From: Collinsella aerofaciens
GTDB lineage: Bacteria; Actinomycetota; Coriobacteriia; Coriobacteriales; Coriobacteriaceae
Assembly (NCBI RefSeq): GCF_020181355.1
Contig: NZ_CP084004.1
Span: 868,001 to 932,000 of the forward strand
Direction of reading: 5' to 3'
DNA: 64,000 bases
Below, piece after piece: positions 1-8,998 of this stretch (positions are counted from its first letter, which is position 1; each line of letters opens with the position of its first letter). Position numbers and translations under genes: made by a program. The notes beneath the pieces are model-generated. The model saw only the letters and a program-made list of their open reading frames with translations, did no database searches and was not told the DNA's origin.

Positions 1-1
1 C

Positions 2-352
2 GAGCTCGCAAGCGACCTGCGCACCATCGATATCGATTGCGCCTCGATTATCGCCATACGGCGCCCGATGCACGCCAGTACGGTAAGCGCCCTGTACGAC
101 TGCGTGTATGACTTTGCGTTTTTTGCCTACACCACCGACCATCCGGCGCTTATGTATCACTTGGGCGATCATGACCGATGCAGTGTCGAGCTGCGTGCCG
201 CGCTTTTTTCCAACGATGATGCAGATCTTTCGCAGACGCCCGCTGCGCAAGAGCTCGAAAGCGCTCTACAAGGGCGCAACGTGGCATACCGCCTTGAGGG
301 CGAGCCCGGCCAGCTGCGCATGATCGTCTTGATGCCGAGGGCGGGTGAGTGA
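2..352 (+). CDS. C-terminal end of an unidentified protein (cut by window edge)
   Basis: The reading frame is open from the first bases of the window to a TGA at 350-352, so this is the end of a longer gene. The visible 116 residues carry no motif I recognise; an internal ATG at 68 is probably not the start because the frame stays open upstream with similar codon use. The stop overlaps the start region of the next gene (GTGA), so it is probably co-transcribed with the histidine kinase and response regulator that follow. It could be a sensory or accessory part of that system, but this is inferred only from position. Confidence 0.55.
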   Translation, partial: ELASDLRTIDIDCASIIAIRRPMHASTVSALYDCVYDFAFFAYTTDHPALMYHLGDHDRCSVELRAALFSNDDADLSQTPAAQELESALQGRNVAYRLEGEPGQLRMIVLMPRAGE

Positions 353-1848
353 CGATGCAGATTTCGCTCATTCTTCCCCAAATCGTTGCGCTCGATGTTG
401 TCTTTGCCCTGGCTGCGTGTCTGCAGACGATCCACGTCCCGCTCATCGCATCGCGCCGTTCGTCCTATAACCGTAAGGTGATTTGCGCCTACGAGGCGAG
501 CCTTGTGCTTCACCTGATGATTTCGGCGCTCATCTTATTCGCGTCGTCTGGCTCGTATCTGGTGGCACCGCTTGACGTTTGCGCCAGGGCAATGGGCGGA
601 TCGCTGTGGCTCAATGCCGTGATCTTTGCCTACGGCGTGGTGCTTATGGTGCACTATCGTCGCCTCGTCATGCTGGCCGAACTGTTGCTCGTTGTCGCCG
701 TGACGCCGCCGGTGGTTTTTGCCATGGGCTCGGCGTGGACCGTTGTCCTTATCGCAGAGGGAGCGTTTTTCCTGTTTCGTTCCATCGCGGCGCTCTTGAT
801 GGACGTCCGTAACCGCCAGGAGGATATCACCGCGTTCTCGACGATCGAGACCATCAACGTGATTCCCGTGGGCATCCTGTATCTGGACCCGAGGGGCCGT
901 CCGCTGCTCATGAACCGCTGCATGCGCAAAAACCTAGTGGAACTTCATATGCCCACCGATCTAGGTGACATGAGCGGCACATGGAACGACCTGCGCAAAC
1001 TCAGCATGCAAATGCCCGAAAGCAGTAGGAACCGTGTGCGGATTAACTTGGATCGTTTTGGTGATGCTCGCGCGGTGATCGAGATTTCTCCCGCCGAGAT
1101 TCGCCTATTTGTGCACGACGAGGTTATGGTTTCGGGCCGCCTCTTTGAGCGCATTATCGGACTGGACGTGACGGAATACGCACACGCCTACGACCGCTTG
1201 GCGCAAGCAAACCACCTACTTGAGCTTGCGGGCCAAGAGCTCCAGTCCCAGATCGAAGAAGTTAAAAAGGTTGCCGACAATGCGGCCTACCTACGTATGC
1301 GCGCCCGCGTTCACGATGTGATCGGGCAGCGCCTGTCCATTCTCCATCGCTATTTGGAGGAGGGGCGCCTGGACGACGAGTCGCTCGAGCAGATTGACCC
1401 GTTGCTGCGCTCAATTGCCGCCGATTTGCGCAGTGGCGGTGCCAGCGAGCCTGCAGAGCAGCTGGGTGATATCGTCCATGCTTTTGGCTTGGTGAGTGTG
1501 CAGATCGATGTCGAGGGTGCGCTGCCTGAGGACGCGCGTGTCGCCGCCGCATTTTTGCAGATTATTCGCGAGGCCTCGACCAATGCCACCAAGCATGCGC
1601 AGGCGCATCGGGTCCATGTGCGCCTGTGGCAGGAGGGGGCGGATGCTGACGGCATCGCGCACATGACGATTTCTAACGACGGGTCCCCGGCCTCCGTATC
1701 GTATCGCGAGGGAACGGGTATCCCAGGTATGAGGCATGTCGCACAAGATCTGGGTGGCAGCCTAGAGGTCCATGCCGTCCCTCCCTTTACGCTTGCGGTG
1801 TCCATCCCGCTCAACGCCAGCGCCACAGCTCAAAGGAGAAGCTCATGA
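349..1848 (+). CDS. Membrane sensor histidine kinase, NarL/DesK-type (HisKA_3)
   Basis: The protein senses an unknown signal and should phosphorylate the response regulator encoded next. The first about 160 residues are several hydrophobic segments, followed by a PAS-like stretch (about 165-290), a coiled-coil linker and a dimerisation/phosphotransfer box RVHDVIGQRLSILHRYL near residue 320, with His in the RxxHDxxGQ pattern of the HisKA_3 family. A HATPase domain follows: N-box in REASTNATKHA, then SNDG and GTGIPGMRHVAQDLGG. The first possible start is GTG 349, overlapping the upstream stop; ATG 355 is an equally possible start. The downstream response regulator starts inside its stop (ATGA overlap), which indicates translational coupling. 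The ligand cannot be read from sequence. Confidence 0.9.
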   Translation: MTMQISLILPQIVALDVVFALAACLQTIHVPLIASRRSSYNRKVICAYEASLVLHLMISALILFASSGSYLVAPLDVCARAMGGSLWLNAVIFAYGVVLMVHYRRLVMLAELLLVVAVTPPVVFAMGSAWTVVLIAEGAFFLFRSIAALLMDVRNRQEDITAFSTIETINVIPVGILYLDPRGRPLLMNRCMRKNLVELHMPTDLGDMSGTWNDLRKLSMQMPESSRNRVRINLDRFGDARAVIEISPAEIRLFVHDEVMVSGRLFERIIGLDVTEYAHAYDRLAQANHLLELAGQELQSQIEEVKKVADNAAYLRMRARVHDVIGQRLSILHRYLEEGRLDDESLEQIDPLLRSIAADLRSGGASEPAEQLGDIVHAFGLVSVQIDVEGALPEDARVAAAFLQIIREASTNATKHAQAHRVHVRLWQEGADADGIAHMTISNDGSPASVSYREGTGIPGMRHVAQDLGGSLEVHAVPPFTLAVSIPLNASATAQRRSS

Positions 1849-2468
1849 TCCGCGTCCTTATAGTCGAAGACCAGGCCATCCTGCGCGAGAGCCTGGCGCG
1901 TTCCGTTGGCGACCAGCCCGATATGACCGTTGTTTCCGCCATTGCCGATGCTTCCGAGGCCTTGGGTGTCGCGCTCAAGGAGCGCCCGGACATGATACTG
2001 ATGGACGTGTGCACCGAACACGATTCAAACGGCATCGTGGCGGCGGCGCGCATCAAGGAGCAACTGCCCGAGTGTCGCATCATTATCATGACCGGCATGC
2101 CCGAGATCACCTTTGTCGATCAGGCCCGCGAGGCGGGCGTCGACAGCTTTGTGTACAAGAACGTCGGTATCGACGAGCTGTTCGCCGTGATGCGCTCCAC
2201 GCTGGCGGGCTATTGCACGTTTCCCAAGCCGCCCGAGAGCATTTTTTCGGGCACGGCGACCCTCGACGATGTCGAGCTGTCGATTTTGCGCCTTGCCTGC
2301 GAGGGCAAGAGCCGCCGCGAGATCGCGGCCGAGCTGTTTATGAGCGAGGGCACCATCAAACGCCGCATCTCGGAGATTCTCAACAAGACCGGCTACGACA
2401 ACATCATGCGCCTGGCCGTGCATGCGGTGACCGAAGGCAGCATCGTCCCCAACATGGAGCGCCCGTAG
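1845..2468 (+). CDS. Response regulator, NarL/FixJ family
   Basis: This is a 207-residue two-domain response regulator. The receiver domain (1-120) has the acidic pair E8/D9, phospho-acceptor D54 (in LMDV), the MTG Thr near 84 and the YKN Lys near 107. The C-terminal LuxR-type helix-turn-helix (about 140-200) contains LACEGKSRREIAAELFMSEG and TIKRRISEILNKTG. It starts 4 bp inside the stop of the kinase gene, so the two form a coupled pair. Targets are unknown; the membrane-protein cassette downstream is on the opposite strand and is not an obvious target. Confidence 0.93.
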   Translation: MIRVLIVEDQAILRESLARSVGDQPDMTVVSAIADASEALGVALKERPDMILMDVCTEHDSNGIVAAARIKEQLPECRIIIMTGMPEITFVDQAREAGVDSFVYKNVGIDELFAVMRSTLAGYCTFPKPPESIFSGTATLDDVELSILRLACEGKSRREIAAELFMSEGTIKRRISEILNKTGYDNIMRLAVHAVTEGSIVPNMERP

Positions 2469-2501
2469 TCGGTGTGCCGCCCGTGCTCCAACGCCGAAGA
2501 T

Positions 2502-2542
2502 AGGTCGCCCGCCGTTTTGCATCTAAAAACGGCGGGCGACCT
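2502..2542 (+). terminator. Hairpin terminator after the two-component operon
   Basis: A perfect 17-bp stem (arms 2502-2518 and 2526-2542, with T- and A-rich inner ends) lies 34 bp after the response-regulator stop. No long T-tract follows on either strand, so termination efficiency is uncertain. It sits between convergent genes. Confidence 0.65.
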
Positions 2543-2573
2543 GCTTGTATGGGCAGTGCTGTCGGCATAAAGC

Positions 2574-2608
2574 GGCGGGGCCGCAGGATCATTTCCTGCG
2601 GCCCCGCC
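2574..2608 (-). terminator. Hairpin terminator for the minus-strand lipoprotein operon
   Basis: A perfect 15-bp GC-rich stem (2574-2588 with 2594-2608, loop of 5) lies 50 bp past the minus-strand lipoprotein stop. Read on the minus strand it is followed closely by a short TTTAT run. It probably ends transcription of the cluster coming from 6956. Confidence 0.65.
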
Positions 2609-2658
2609 TGGCATGTGCGCGGATATGTCCGCCAATCCGCGGCTATCGGTGTCTGCCG

Positions 2659-3501
2659 TTACGCGATGGTTGCGCTGTAAGAGGCGACGTCCTCGTAGGA
2701 ATCGGTCAGGTAGGCGTCGATGCCGATGGTCGTGTTGACCAGGTCGTCAAGACTGTCAAGCTCGCCGCTCGAGAACGTGAATTCCTCGGTGGCGCTGGTG
2801 CCGGGCATCAGGTTAGCCGAGAACCAGGGTTCCTTCATGGTGCCGTTGACGTTGGTCTTGCCGGAAGGAGCGTAGAAGGTCAGGTCCTTGTCGCTCTTGT
2901 TGGTGATGTTGACGACAAAGCCGATGTCGCCCCAGTCGTCCTTGAACTTCTCGGTGATGGTGATGGTGCACAGATCGTCATCGGCGACGGTGACGGCGGG
3001 GGAGATTTCGACGTTCTGGACATCGTCGTCTTCGACGGCCTCATCGATCTCCTCTTCCTTCTCGGCCGCCTCGCGATCCTTCTTCACCGTACCGGACAGG
3101 TCCTTGTCGGACTTGGTAAAGACAAGATTGCCGTCATCTTCTTCGAGGATGAGTTTGCCGTCCTTGAGCTTCATGTCGTGCGACTCATCTTCGGCGGTGA
3201 TGGTTACGGTGGTGGCGTCCTTTGCCTCCCATTTAAGGTCGACGACTTCAAGGAACAGGTCGAGGGCGCCTGTACCGTCCTCATCGAGAATCAGGACGCA
3301 GTGGACACCCCAATCCTCGAGCATCTTCATGTACTCATCGGTCAGCTCTTCGCCATCCACGGTTCCACCCGAGAGTTCCCAGCTGCCGACGAAGTTGGCC
3401 TTGGGGTCCTTGCCGCCGCCGCTGCAGCCCGTCAGGGCAAAGGCGAGCGCCAGGACGCATGTCAGGAATGCGAGTACGGATTTTTTGAACGTTGTCTTCA
3501 T
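2659..3501 (-). CDS. Secreted lipoprotein of unknown function
   Basis: A 280-residue lipoprotein. The signal peptide (K-rich n-region, hydrophobic core) ends in a lipobox LTGC near residue 26, then a GGGK linker. The first half repeats short acidic beta-rich segments (GSWELSGGTVDG), and the centre is a Glu/Asp/Lys-rich linker (about 145-165). The C-terminal part (NKSDKDLTFYAPSG) resembles the immunoglobulin-like domains often found in Gram-positive lipoproteins. I chose ATG 3501 because GGAGG lies just upstream and the signal peptide begins there. It is the last gene after the SPFH/zinc-ribbon cluster (80-bp gap) and probably shares its transcript. Function unknown. Confidence 0.85.
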   Translation of the reverse strand: MKTTFKKSVLAFLTCVLALAFALTGCSGGGKDPKANFVGSWELSGGTVDGEELTDEYMKMLEDWGVHCVLILDEDGTGALDLFLEVVDLKWEAKDATTVTITAEDESHDMKLKDGKLILEEDDGNLVFTKSDKDLSGTVKKDREAAEKEEEIDEAVEDDDVQNVEISPAVTVADDDLCTITITEKFKDDWGDIGFVVNITNKSDKDLTFYAPSGKTNVNGTMKEPWFSANLMPGTSATEEFTFSSGELDSLDDLVNTTIGIDAYLTDSYEDVASYSATIA

Positions 3502-3581
3502 GGTGTCCTCCTTTATCGAACGAAACCCATAGAAGCAAATGCGGGGGTGGCGGATCCCCCGCCAATTACCAGATAGAGGGG

Positions 3582-4823
3582 CTAGGGCCGGGGCGTTCCG
3601 CAGTTGCTGCAGAACTTGCCGCCGTTTTCGCTGCCGCAGTTGGGGCAGAACCACTTGGCCGGTGCCGAGGCGGGTGCGGGACTACCGCACTCGGAGCAGA
3701 ACTTGCCGGTGTTGGTGGCGCCGCAGCTGCAGGTCCATGCGCCGGCCGCAGGTGCGGCGGTGGGAGCCGGTGCGGGGGCGTGAGCCGGAGCCGGCTGCGG
3801 AGCGGCCTGCTGCTGTGCCTGGCCGGCGGCGAACAGCTGGCTGGCGTTCATGCCGCCCATGCCACCTGCCATGCCCATGCCCATAAAGCCTGCCATCGCG
3901 CCGTTGGGGTTGGCGGCTGCCGCGCGCATTGCGTCGCTCTGGGCGCTGGCGATGTTGGCTGCCGCCATGGTGGGATCGCGCATGACCGCGGCTTTCTGCA
4001 GGTCCTTGATCATCTGCTCGTCCTCTTGCGAGGCGGCGATGGAGTTGACGCCAAAGCTCACGATCTCGACGCCGCGCAGGTCACGCCAGTCGGCAGAGAG
4101 GACCTCGTTGAGCGCGCGGGCGAGCTCGGTGGTGTGGCCGGGGATGGCGCTGTAGCGGATGCCCATCTCCGAGATCTTGGCAAAGGCGGGCTGCAGGGCG
4201 GTGAGCAGCTCGGACTTAAGCTGGCTGTCGATCTTGTCGCGCGTGTAGCTATCGGTCACGTTGCCGCATACGTTGGTGTAGAACAGCAGCGGGTTGGTGA
4301 TGCGGTACGAATACTCGCCGTTGCAGCGCACGGAGATGTCGACGTCCAGGCCAATGTTGTTATCGACCACGCGGAAGGGCACGGGCGAGGCGGTGCCGTA
4401 CTTGTTGCCGATGATCTCCTTGGTGTTGATGAAGTAGACGCGCTGGTCCTTGCCTGCATCGCCGCCAAAGGTAAAACGGCTGCCGATATTGGCGAAGGTC
4501 TCCTTGATGGAATCGCCCAGGTTGCCGCTAAAGACGCTCGGCTCGCTGCCGGTGTCGAAGACGAACTCACCGGGCTCCAGCGCGACTTCGATGATCTTGC
4601 CGTTTTGCACCACGAGCATGCCTTGTCCGTCGTTGACGGCGATGACCGAGCCGTTGGAGATGACGTTGTCCTCGCCGCGCGTGTTGGAGCTGCGGCCACC
4701 GGTACGTTTGCTGCCCTTGCAGGCCAAGACGTCAGCAGGCATCGATTCGCAGTAGATAAATTCCTTCCACTGGTCGGCCATGACGCCGCCGGCAGCTCCC
4801 AATCCAGCTTTCAAGAGTCCCAT
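3582..4823 (-). CDS. SPFH-domain protein with two C-terminal zinc ribbons (YdjI-like)
   Basis: A 413-residue protein. Residues 1-300 form an SPFH/band-7-like domain of the virion-core/YdjI type, starting MGLLKAGLGAAGG, with a WKEFIYCESMPADVL segment. A Met/Gly-rich stretch (about 300-320) and an Ala/Pro linker lead to two zinc ribbons with paired CxCG/CxxCG knuckles near residues 350 and 390. Family knowledge: Bacillus YdjI belongs to a cell-envelope stress operon with PspA and YdjG. Here the upstream neighbours also carry zinc ribbons, supporting a membrane-associated complex, but no PspA homologue is in the window. Role in membrane stress is inferred. Confidence 0.85.
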   Translation of the reverse strand: MGLLKAGLGAAGGVMADQWKEFIYCESMPADVLACKGSKRTGGRSSNTRGEDNVISNGSVIAVNDGQGMLVVQNGKIIEVALEPGEFVFDTGSEPSVFSGNLGDSIKETFANIGSRFTFGGDAGKDQRVYFINTKEIIGNKYGTASPVPFRVVDNNIGLDVDISVRCNGEYSYRITNPLLFYTNVCGNVTDSYTRDKIDSQLKSELLTALQPAFAKISEMGIRYSAIPGHTTELARALNEVLSADWRDLRGVEIVSFGVNSIAASQEDEQMIKDLQKAAVMRDPTMAAANIASAQSDAMRAAAANPNGAMAGFMGMGMAGGMGGMNASQLFAAGQAQQQAAPQPAPAHAPAPAPTAAPAAGAWTCSCGATNTGKFCSECGSPAPASAPAKWFCPNCGSENGGKFCSNCGTPRP

Positions 4824-4871
4824 GGTGATCTTCCTTTCTCGTCAAAGGCCGGGTGGTATTGGTTGGATTGC

Positions 4872-6194
4872 TTAGTCGTCCTTGTCGTCTTTCATGACAA
4901 CGGTGGTCTCGGTGTGGCTGAAGGTGTCGTGTTTCTCGGTCAGGTCGAGCTCGCCACAATACTCATCGGCACAGGTTGCTTCGTTGGCCGTCTTGAGCTG
5001 GCCTACCAGTAGCACGTCTCCGATAATCACGATGATCAGCGGCGCGATGATGTTGATGAGGATGCCCTCGATATCAAAGGTGAGGTAATCCGGATCGAAG
5101 GCGTATTCCCCCATAAAGAGAATCTGGGAGAGGATAAATCCGATCATAAAGAACAGCACCGAGGCGATGACGAGCTTGGGCTTGGAGCAGGGGAGCTCGC
5201 CGACCAAGCGGCCGGTCTGGCCGTTCATGGCAAACAGGTAGCTCTTGCCGTTCCACGAGGTGGAGAGCATCCAGACGGGGAACAGGGCGTAGTCGCTGTC
5301 TTCCCAGGTGTAGTCGAGCTGCTTGCTTTCGACCGTGGCATCGTCGTATTCGTCGACGACGGTCTCGCGCAGGGCCGAGATTGTGCTTTCTTCCATACGG
5401 CGCTCGGCGCGCGCCTTGCAGGTCTCGCAGTCCTCGTCGTAACGGTTGGCGATGTAGCCGGGCATATATGCGACCGAGAACGGACGCAGTGCGTCGTAGT
5501 CAAACGGCTCGATGGCGTCCATGTGGCCGTCGGGCATCTTGGATGATCCGTCGACGGGCACGCGCTTAAACGAGATATTGCCCTTGCGATAGGCATCGTA
5601 GTGGTCGGTGGTCGTGACGGTGCGGTCGGATTCCTCGGTCACGGTCTCGTTGGTCGCGTCAAAGTACACTTCGCCGTCAACGCGGGCGCCGTAGAGCCAA
5701 AACGGCACGTAGACACCTTGGACCTCGTCGATGTGGTTGCCGGTGACAAAGCTCTTGGGCAGCAAGATCTTGCCCTTGTAGTGTTCCTTGAGTGCGGCCG
5801 TGACGTCATCGCGCCCGAGCTTAAACGGAATCACCAGGTCGGGCGAGAAGTCGCCAGAGAGCTGGCCGGGCGCCACGGCGGAGTTGCCGCAGTACGGGCA
5901 GGTGGTGACGGCGACGGTGCCGTCGGACACGAGCTCGGCGCCGCACGACGAGCAGATGTAGCCGGCGTTTTGGGCGAGTTCCTGCACCGCGTCGTCGGCG
6001 ACGGGCTTGGGCGTTGCGGCTGCTGCATCGGCTTTGGCATCTGCCTTGTCCTGGCGCTCGCGATAGAGGGCCTCGACTTCTTCGACTTCAAAACGAGAAT
6101 CGCAGTAGTCGCAGACGAGCTTTTGCTCGGCACTGGCAAAGTGAAGGGGGCCGCCACACGCGGGGCATTGATAGTTGATGCTCTCAAAGGTCAT
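4872..6194 (-). CDS. Zinc-ribbon membrane protein (YdjG-like)
   Basis: A 440-residue protein. An N-terminal TFIIB-like zinc ribbon (CPACGG near residue 10, CDYC near 30) is followed by a low-complexity linker, a second zinc knuckle (CSSCG / CPYCG, about 92-115), and a large soluble domain. Two hydrophobic helices near the C-terminus (about 340-365 and 375-405) anchor it. It starts at ATG 6194 with AAAGGA upstream. It lies 48 bp upstream of the SPFH gene, in the same order as YdjG-YdjI in Bacillus, which is the main reason for this name. No enzymatic motif is visible. Confidence 0.75.
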   Translation of the reverse strand: MTFESINYQCPACGGPLHFASAEQKLVCDYCDSRFEVEEVEALYRERQDKADAKADAAAATPKPVADDAVQELAQNAGYICSSCGAELVSDGTVAVTTCPYCGNSAVAPGQLSGDFSPDLVIPFKLGRDDVTAALKEHYKGKILLPKSFVTGNHIDEVQGVYVPFWLYGARVDGEVYFDATNETVTEESDRTVTTTDHYDAYRKGNISFKRVPVDGSSKMPDGHMDAIEPFDYDALRPFSVAYMPGYIANRYDEDCETCKARAERRMEESTISALRETVVDEYDDATVESKQLDYTWEDSDYALFPVWMLSTSWNGKSYLFAMNGQTGRLVGELPCSKPKLVIASVLFFMIGFILSQILFMGEYAFDPDYLTFDIEGILINIIAPLIIVIIGDVLLVGQLKTANEATCADEYCGELDLTEKHDTFSHTETTVVMKDDKDD

Positions 6195-6218
6195 GATCGG
6201 TCCTTTCGCTGCCGGAGG

Positions 6219-6956
6219 CTATGCGCCGATGGCGCCGCCGCAGTATTCGCAGCGCCCGCTGGCATCGGGAATGGTGGTGGCTCCGCAGAAGGGGCAGGTC
6301 ACCGCGGTCTTGGGGGCTTTGGCGGCCACGACGCTGTCGCGCGTCTCCTGGCGCAGCTGCACCAGCGCATCGCGGACTTCGGTTGCCTGGCGCTTGGCCT
6401 CGCGATATTCGATGGAGCCGCGCTGATCGATGGTGGAGTCGTTCACGCGCAGGTTGATCTCGGTAAAGTACGGCGTGTTGACGTGGATGGTCAGATTAAA
6501 GTCGTAATCCAGGTCGTAGCGCGGCGGGTTGTAGCTCTCGCGCTCGCCGTCCTTGGTCTCGCGATAGATCTCGGTGCGTTGTTCGTCGATATCCATATCG
6601 CAGCCGAGTACCTGCGAGAACTCGATGATGTCGGGATTGGCGTCGCGCCAGCGGCTCTGCGAAGTGATGATCAGCAGGCCCGCGTCCTCATCGAGCATGA
6701 TATTGGTGCGCCCGGCAGAAAGCGTGCGCGTGGGGTTGAACGAAGACAGGCGCTCGGCGTTGGCCTCGCGGTAGGCGAGTTGCTCACGGATGTCGTCCGC
6801 GGTGCTGGAGCGATAGCCGTGAAAGTAGGGGGAGAGCTTGCCGGCGCACTCTTTGCACAGGTAGCCTTCATTGATTTTTGTCTTACCTAGAAGTCCCAGC
6901 TCGGTACCGCAAATCGCGCACTCTTTCTTCTCGAACATCTTGTCAAAGAAGCCCAT
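6219..6956 (-). CDS. DUF4428-type zinc-finger protein
   Basis: A 245-residue cytoplasmic protein with an N-terminal zinc finger (CAICGTELG ... CKECAGKLSPYF) of the kind annotated as DUF4428, a central beta-rich region, a charged helical segment (about 185-215) and a C-terminal zinc ribbon (CPFCGATT ... CEYCGG). It is the promoter-proximal gene of the three-gene zinc-ribbon/SPFH cluster, 24 bp before the next gene. Biochemical function is not known; sharing C-terminal ribbons with the SPFH protein suggests they are recruited to the same complex. Confidence 0.75.
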   Translation of the reverse strand: MGFFDKMFEKKECAICGTELGLLGKTKINEGYLCKECAGKLSPYFHGYRSSTADDIREQLAYREANAERLSSFNPTRTLSAGRTNIMLDEDAGLLIITSQSRWRDANPDIIEFSQVLGCDMDIDEQRTEIYRETKDGERESYNPPRYDLDYDFNLTIHVNTPYFTEINLRVNDSTIDQRGSIEYREAKRQATEVRDALVQLRQETRDSVVAAKAPKTAVTCPFCGATTIPDASGRCEYCGGAIGA

Positions 6957-7074
6957 GGCTGCCTCCCATCAACTGGTAGCGTGTGTCACTTTTGATGATG
7001 GGGGAGTGCGCAGCCTTTCACGATACCCAGACGGCTCAAGGAGTCTCCACAACTGGGACACATGGCCCATTTTT

Positions 7075-7150
7075 GACTAGTCGCCGGGGACGTTCTTAAA
7101 CGACTAGTCGCTGGGTGCCACTCATTGGGGACGTACTTAAATGAGTGGCA
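7075..7150. repeat. Two adjacent palindromes of the GGGGACGTTCTTAAA family
   Basis: Palindrome 1 pairs GACTAGTCG (7075-7083) with CGACTAGTC (7101-7109) around ggggacgttctta. Palindrome 2 pairs TGCCACTCATT (7116-7126) with AATGAGTGGCA (7140-7150) around ggggacgtactta. The loops are nearly identical while the arms differ. The same loop recurs at 9971, 15132 and 34928. They lie in the 377-bp gap between divergent genes; the rest of the gap (6957-7333) shows no gene. Confidence 0.8.
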
Positions 7151-7333
7151 GCTGGAGATACTCCTGGCCGAGCTAGAGGTCGCGCGTGTCCCTTCGGGTC
7201 CATGCGGCTCAAAATCGCGGCGTGATGTGGACGGCTGTGGTCGAATTAGCAGCATTTCGAGCCTGGCTTCGATATTGAGACTGGTTCTTTATTAAAATAG
7301 ATTTCCAGACAATTGAGCGGCTGGGGGTTAACC

Positions 7334-8878
7334 ATGAGGGACATGGGAGACACAACCGCATATTTGCGTCGGGGCATTCGGGAGATTATATGCCTGGCGC
7401 TGTTTTTCTTCACGTTTTTGGCGTGCGAGTATCTCTTTGACGTGCGCATGGCCGAGTTCGTGTCTCCGGACGAGGTTGTTATTTATGAGAGCCTTGTTAT
7501 CGGCGCGAGCGTGATTGGCTTTTTTGTGCGTCCTATTCTGTACTATCGCCGTCCCCATGCCATTGAAGCAACGAGTGACGTTACGGGCGTTTTGCTGGTG
7601 GCGGCATTGCTGCTGTTGATTATGGCGGTTCAGGTTGAGGTGATAATTGCCGGCGGTTTGGTGGCGTGCTGCGCGCTGGGCTACTGCGGATCGACTGCCC
7701 ATGCAAACTTTGCGCGGCGCTTTGCACGGACGCCCTGCTTGGCGCGTGCGGTTGCACTTTCCTACGCCATGGGCGTTCTGGTGCAGGTGCTCAACCACAT
7801 GGTGATGCCTGCCGGCATTCCTCAGCAGGCTGTTCTGGTCGTCTGCGCGATCGCGCAGGTGGCGTCGCTCCACGGCGCCCGACGCGCCAAGCTTCGCGAC
7901 GAGTCAGATCCCAACTTTGAACCCAATGTTGCCGGGCTTTCGGTAGATGCTTTGGAATATGGTGCCAAGTGGCAAGACGATCCCGAGGCAAAGGCGGCAT
8001 TCCGCCGCGCCGTAGCTCGCTTGACCGTGGCGACAGCGTGTCTTTCCGGCGTATTCGCCGCTCTCAACGCGGGTCTCACAACCCTGCATGCTACCGGAGT
8101 CGTCGATTTGGGCGATTGGCCACGCCTGCTGCTTGTCGTGAGCTCGTTGGCCGCCGGCGCCCTATTTGACCTGCGCGGCCGTTCGTATATGAATATCGGC
8201 ATGACATGTGCCGCCATCCTGTCCACGCTTTCGTTCTTTGTGCTCATCATCGATGGCAATGGCGGCAACGAGCTTGCTGCCTCGATCATCTTTTATCTGG
8301 GCTCGGGCTTTTTCGTGGTGTTCTTTACCACAAAATTCGCCGCCATCTCGCTCTATGCGCGCTGGTCATATTTTTGGCCGTGCATGGGTCGCGTCGTCAA
8401 CAACGTGTGCTCGATGCTCGTGACGGCGCCGGCGGTGGCAATCATTTCGAGTCAAAACGTGCTGGCTGCGGTCGGCGCGGCGCTCGTGATGTTTGTGGGC
8501 ATTGCGATTACGCTGCTGGGACAGTTGGGGCAACGAGCCGATGACGCCGTGATACGGGACGAGCTGGCGCCTGCCACCGATGATCTTGGTGGGGATCTTG
8601 CGCCCACATGCTCCGACCCCGAGCCCGTGGAGGCAGCGGAGCTCACGTCCGATGAACGCCTCGATGCCTTCGTCGCCACCTTTGAGCTTACAGAGCGCGA
8701 GCGCGATATTCTTGCGGCCTTGGTCGTTTCGGACCAGAGCGTTCAGGACATCGCCACAACGCTTTTCCTTTCGCGCTCCACGCTCTACCGCCACATTTCC
8801 TCGATCAACAAAAAGACCGGCACCACCTCACGTGTGGCCCTCATCAACTTCTTCTGGTCCTGGACACCCAAGGACTAG
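7334..8878 (+). CDS. Polytopic-membrane LuxR-family regulator
   Basis: About 514 residues. The first about 410 contain some ten to twelve hydrophobic segments (IICLALFFFTFLACEYLF and on), arranged like an MFS-type transporter. An acidic linker follows, and the C-terminus (about 450-510) is a LuxR helix-turn-helix with LTERERDILAALVVSDQSV and LFLSRSTLYRHI. Membrane-embedded LuxR regulators of this build are expanded in Coriobacteriia. The protein probably couples a membrane-sensed ligand to transcription. ATG 7334 follows a G-rich stretch; ATG 7343 is also possible. The next gene, pyrE, has its own ribosome site 120 bp downstream and is unlikely to be the specific target. Confidence 0.85.
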   Translation: MRDMGDTTAYLRRGIREIICLALFFFTFLACEYLFDVRMAEFVSPDEVVIYESLVIGASVIGFFVRPILYYRRPHAIEATSDVTGVLLVAALLLLIMAVQVEVIIAGGLVACCALGYCGSTAHANFARRFARTPCLARAVALSYAMGVLVQVLNHMVMPAGIPQQAVLVVCAIAQVASLHGARRAKLRDESDPNFEPNVAGLSVDALEYGAKWQDDPEAKAAFRRAVARLTVATACLSGVFAALNAGLTTLHATGVVDLGDWPRLLLVVSSLAAGALFDLRGRSYMNIGMTCAAILSTLSFFVLIIDGNGGNELAASIIFYLGSGFFVVFFTTKFAAISLYARWSYFWPCMGRVVNNVCSMLVTAPAVAIISSQNVLAAVGAALVMFVGIAITLLGQLGQRADDAVIRDELAPATDDLGGDLAPTCSDPEPVEAAELTSDERLDAFVATFELTERERDILAALVVSDQSVQDIATTLFLSRSTLYRHISSINKKTGTTSRVALINFFWSWTPKD

Positions 8879-8998
8879 CGTATGAGCCGCCGCCCAGTCC
8901 CTTACTCTAACGGGGGGCGTGGCCTCAAAGCACGCCCACATCGACGCCTCGCCTGCGCTAAACTGAAGAGCACGTACGCGATTACGAGAGGAGCCCGT

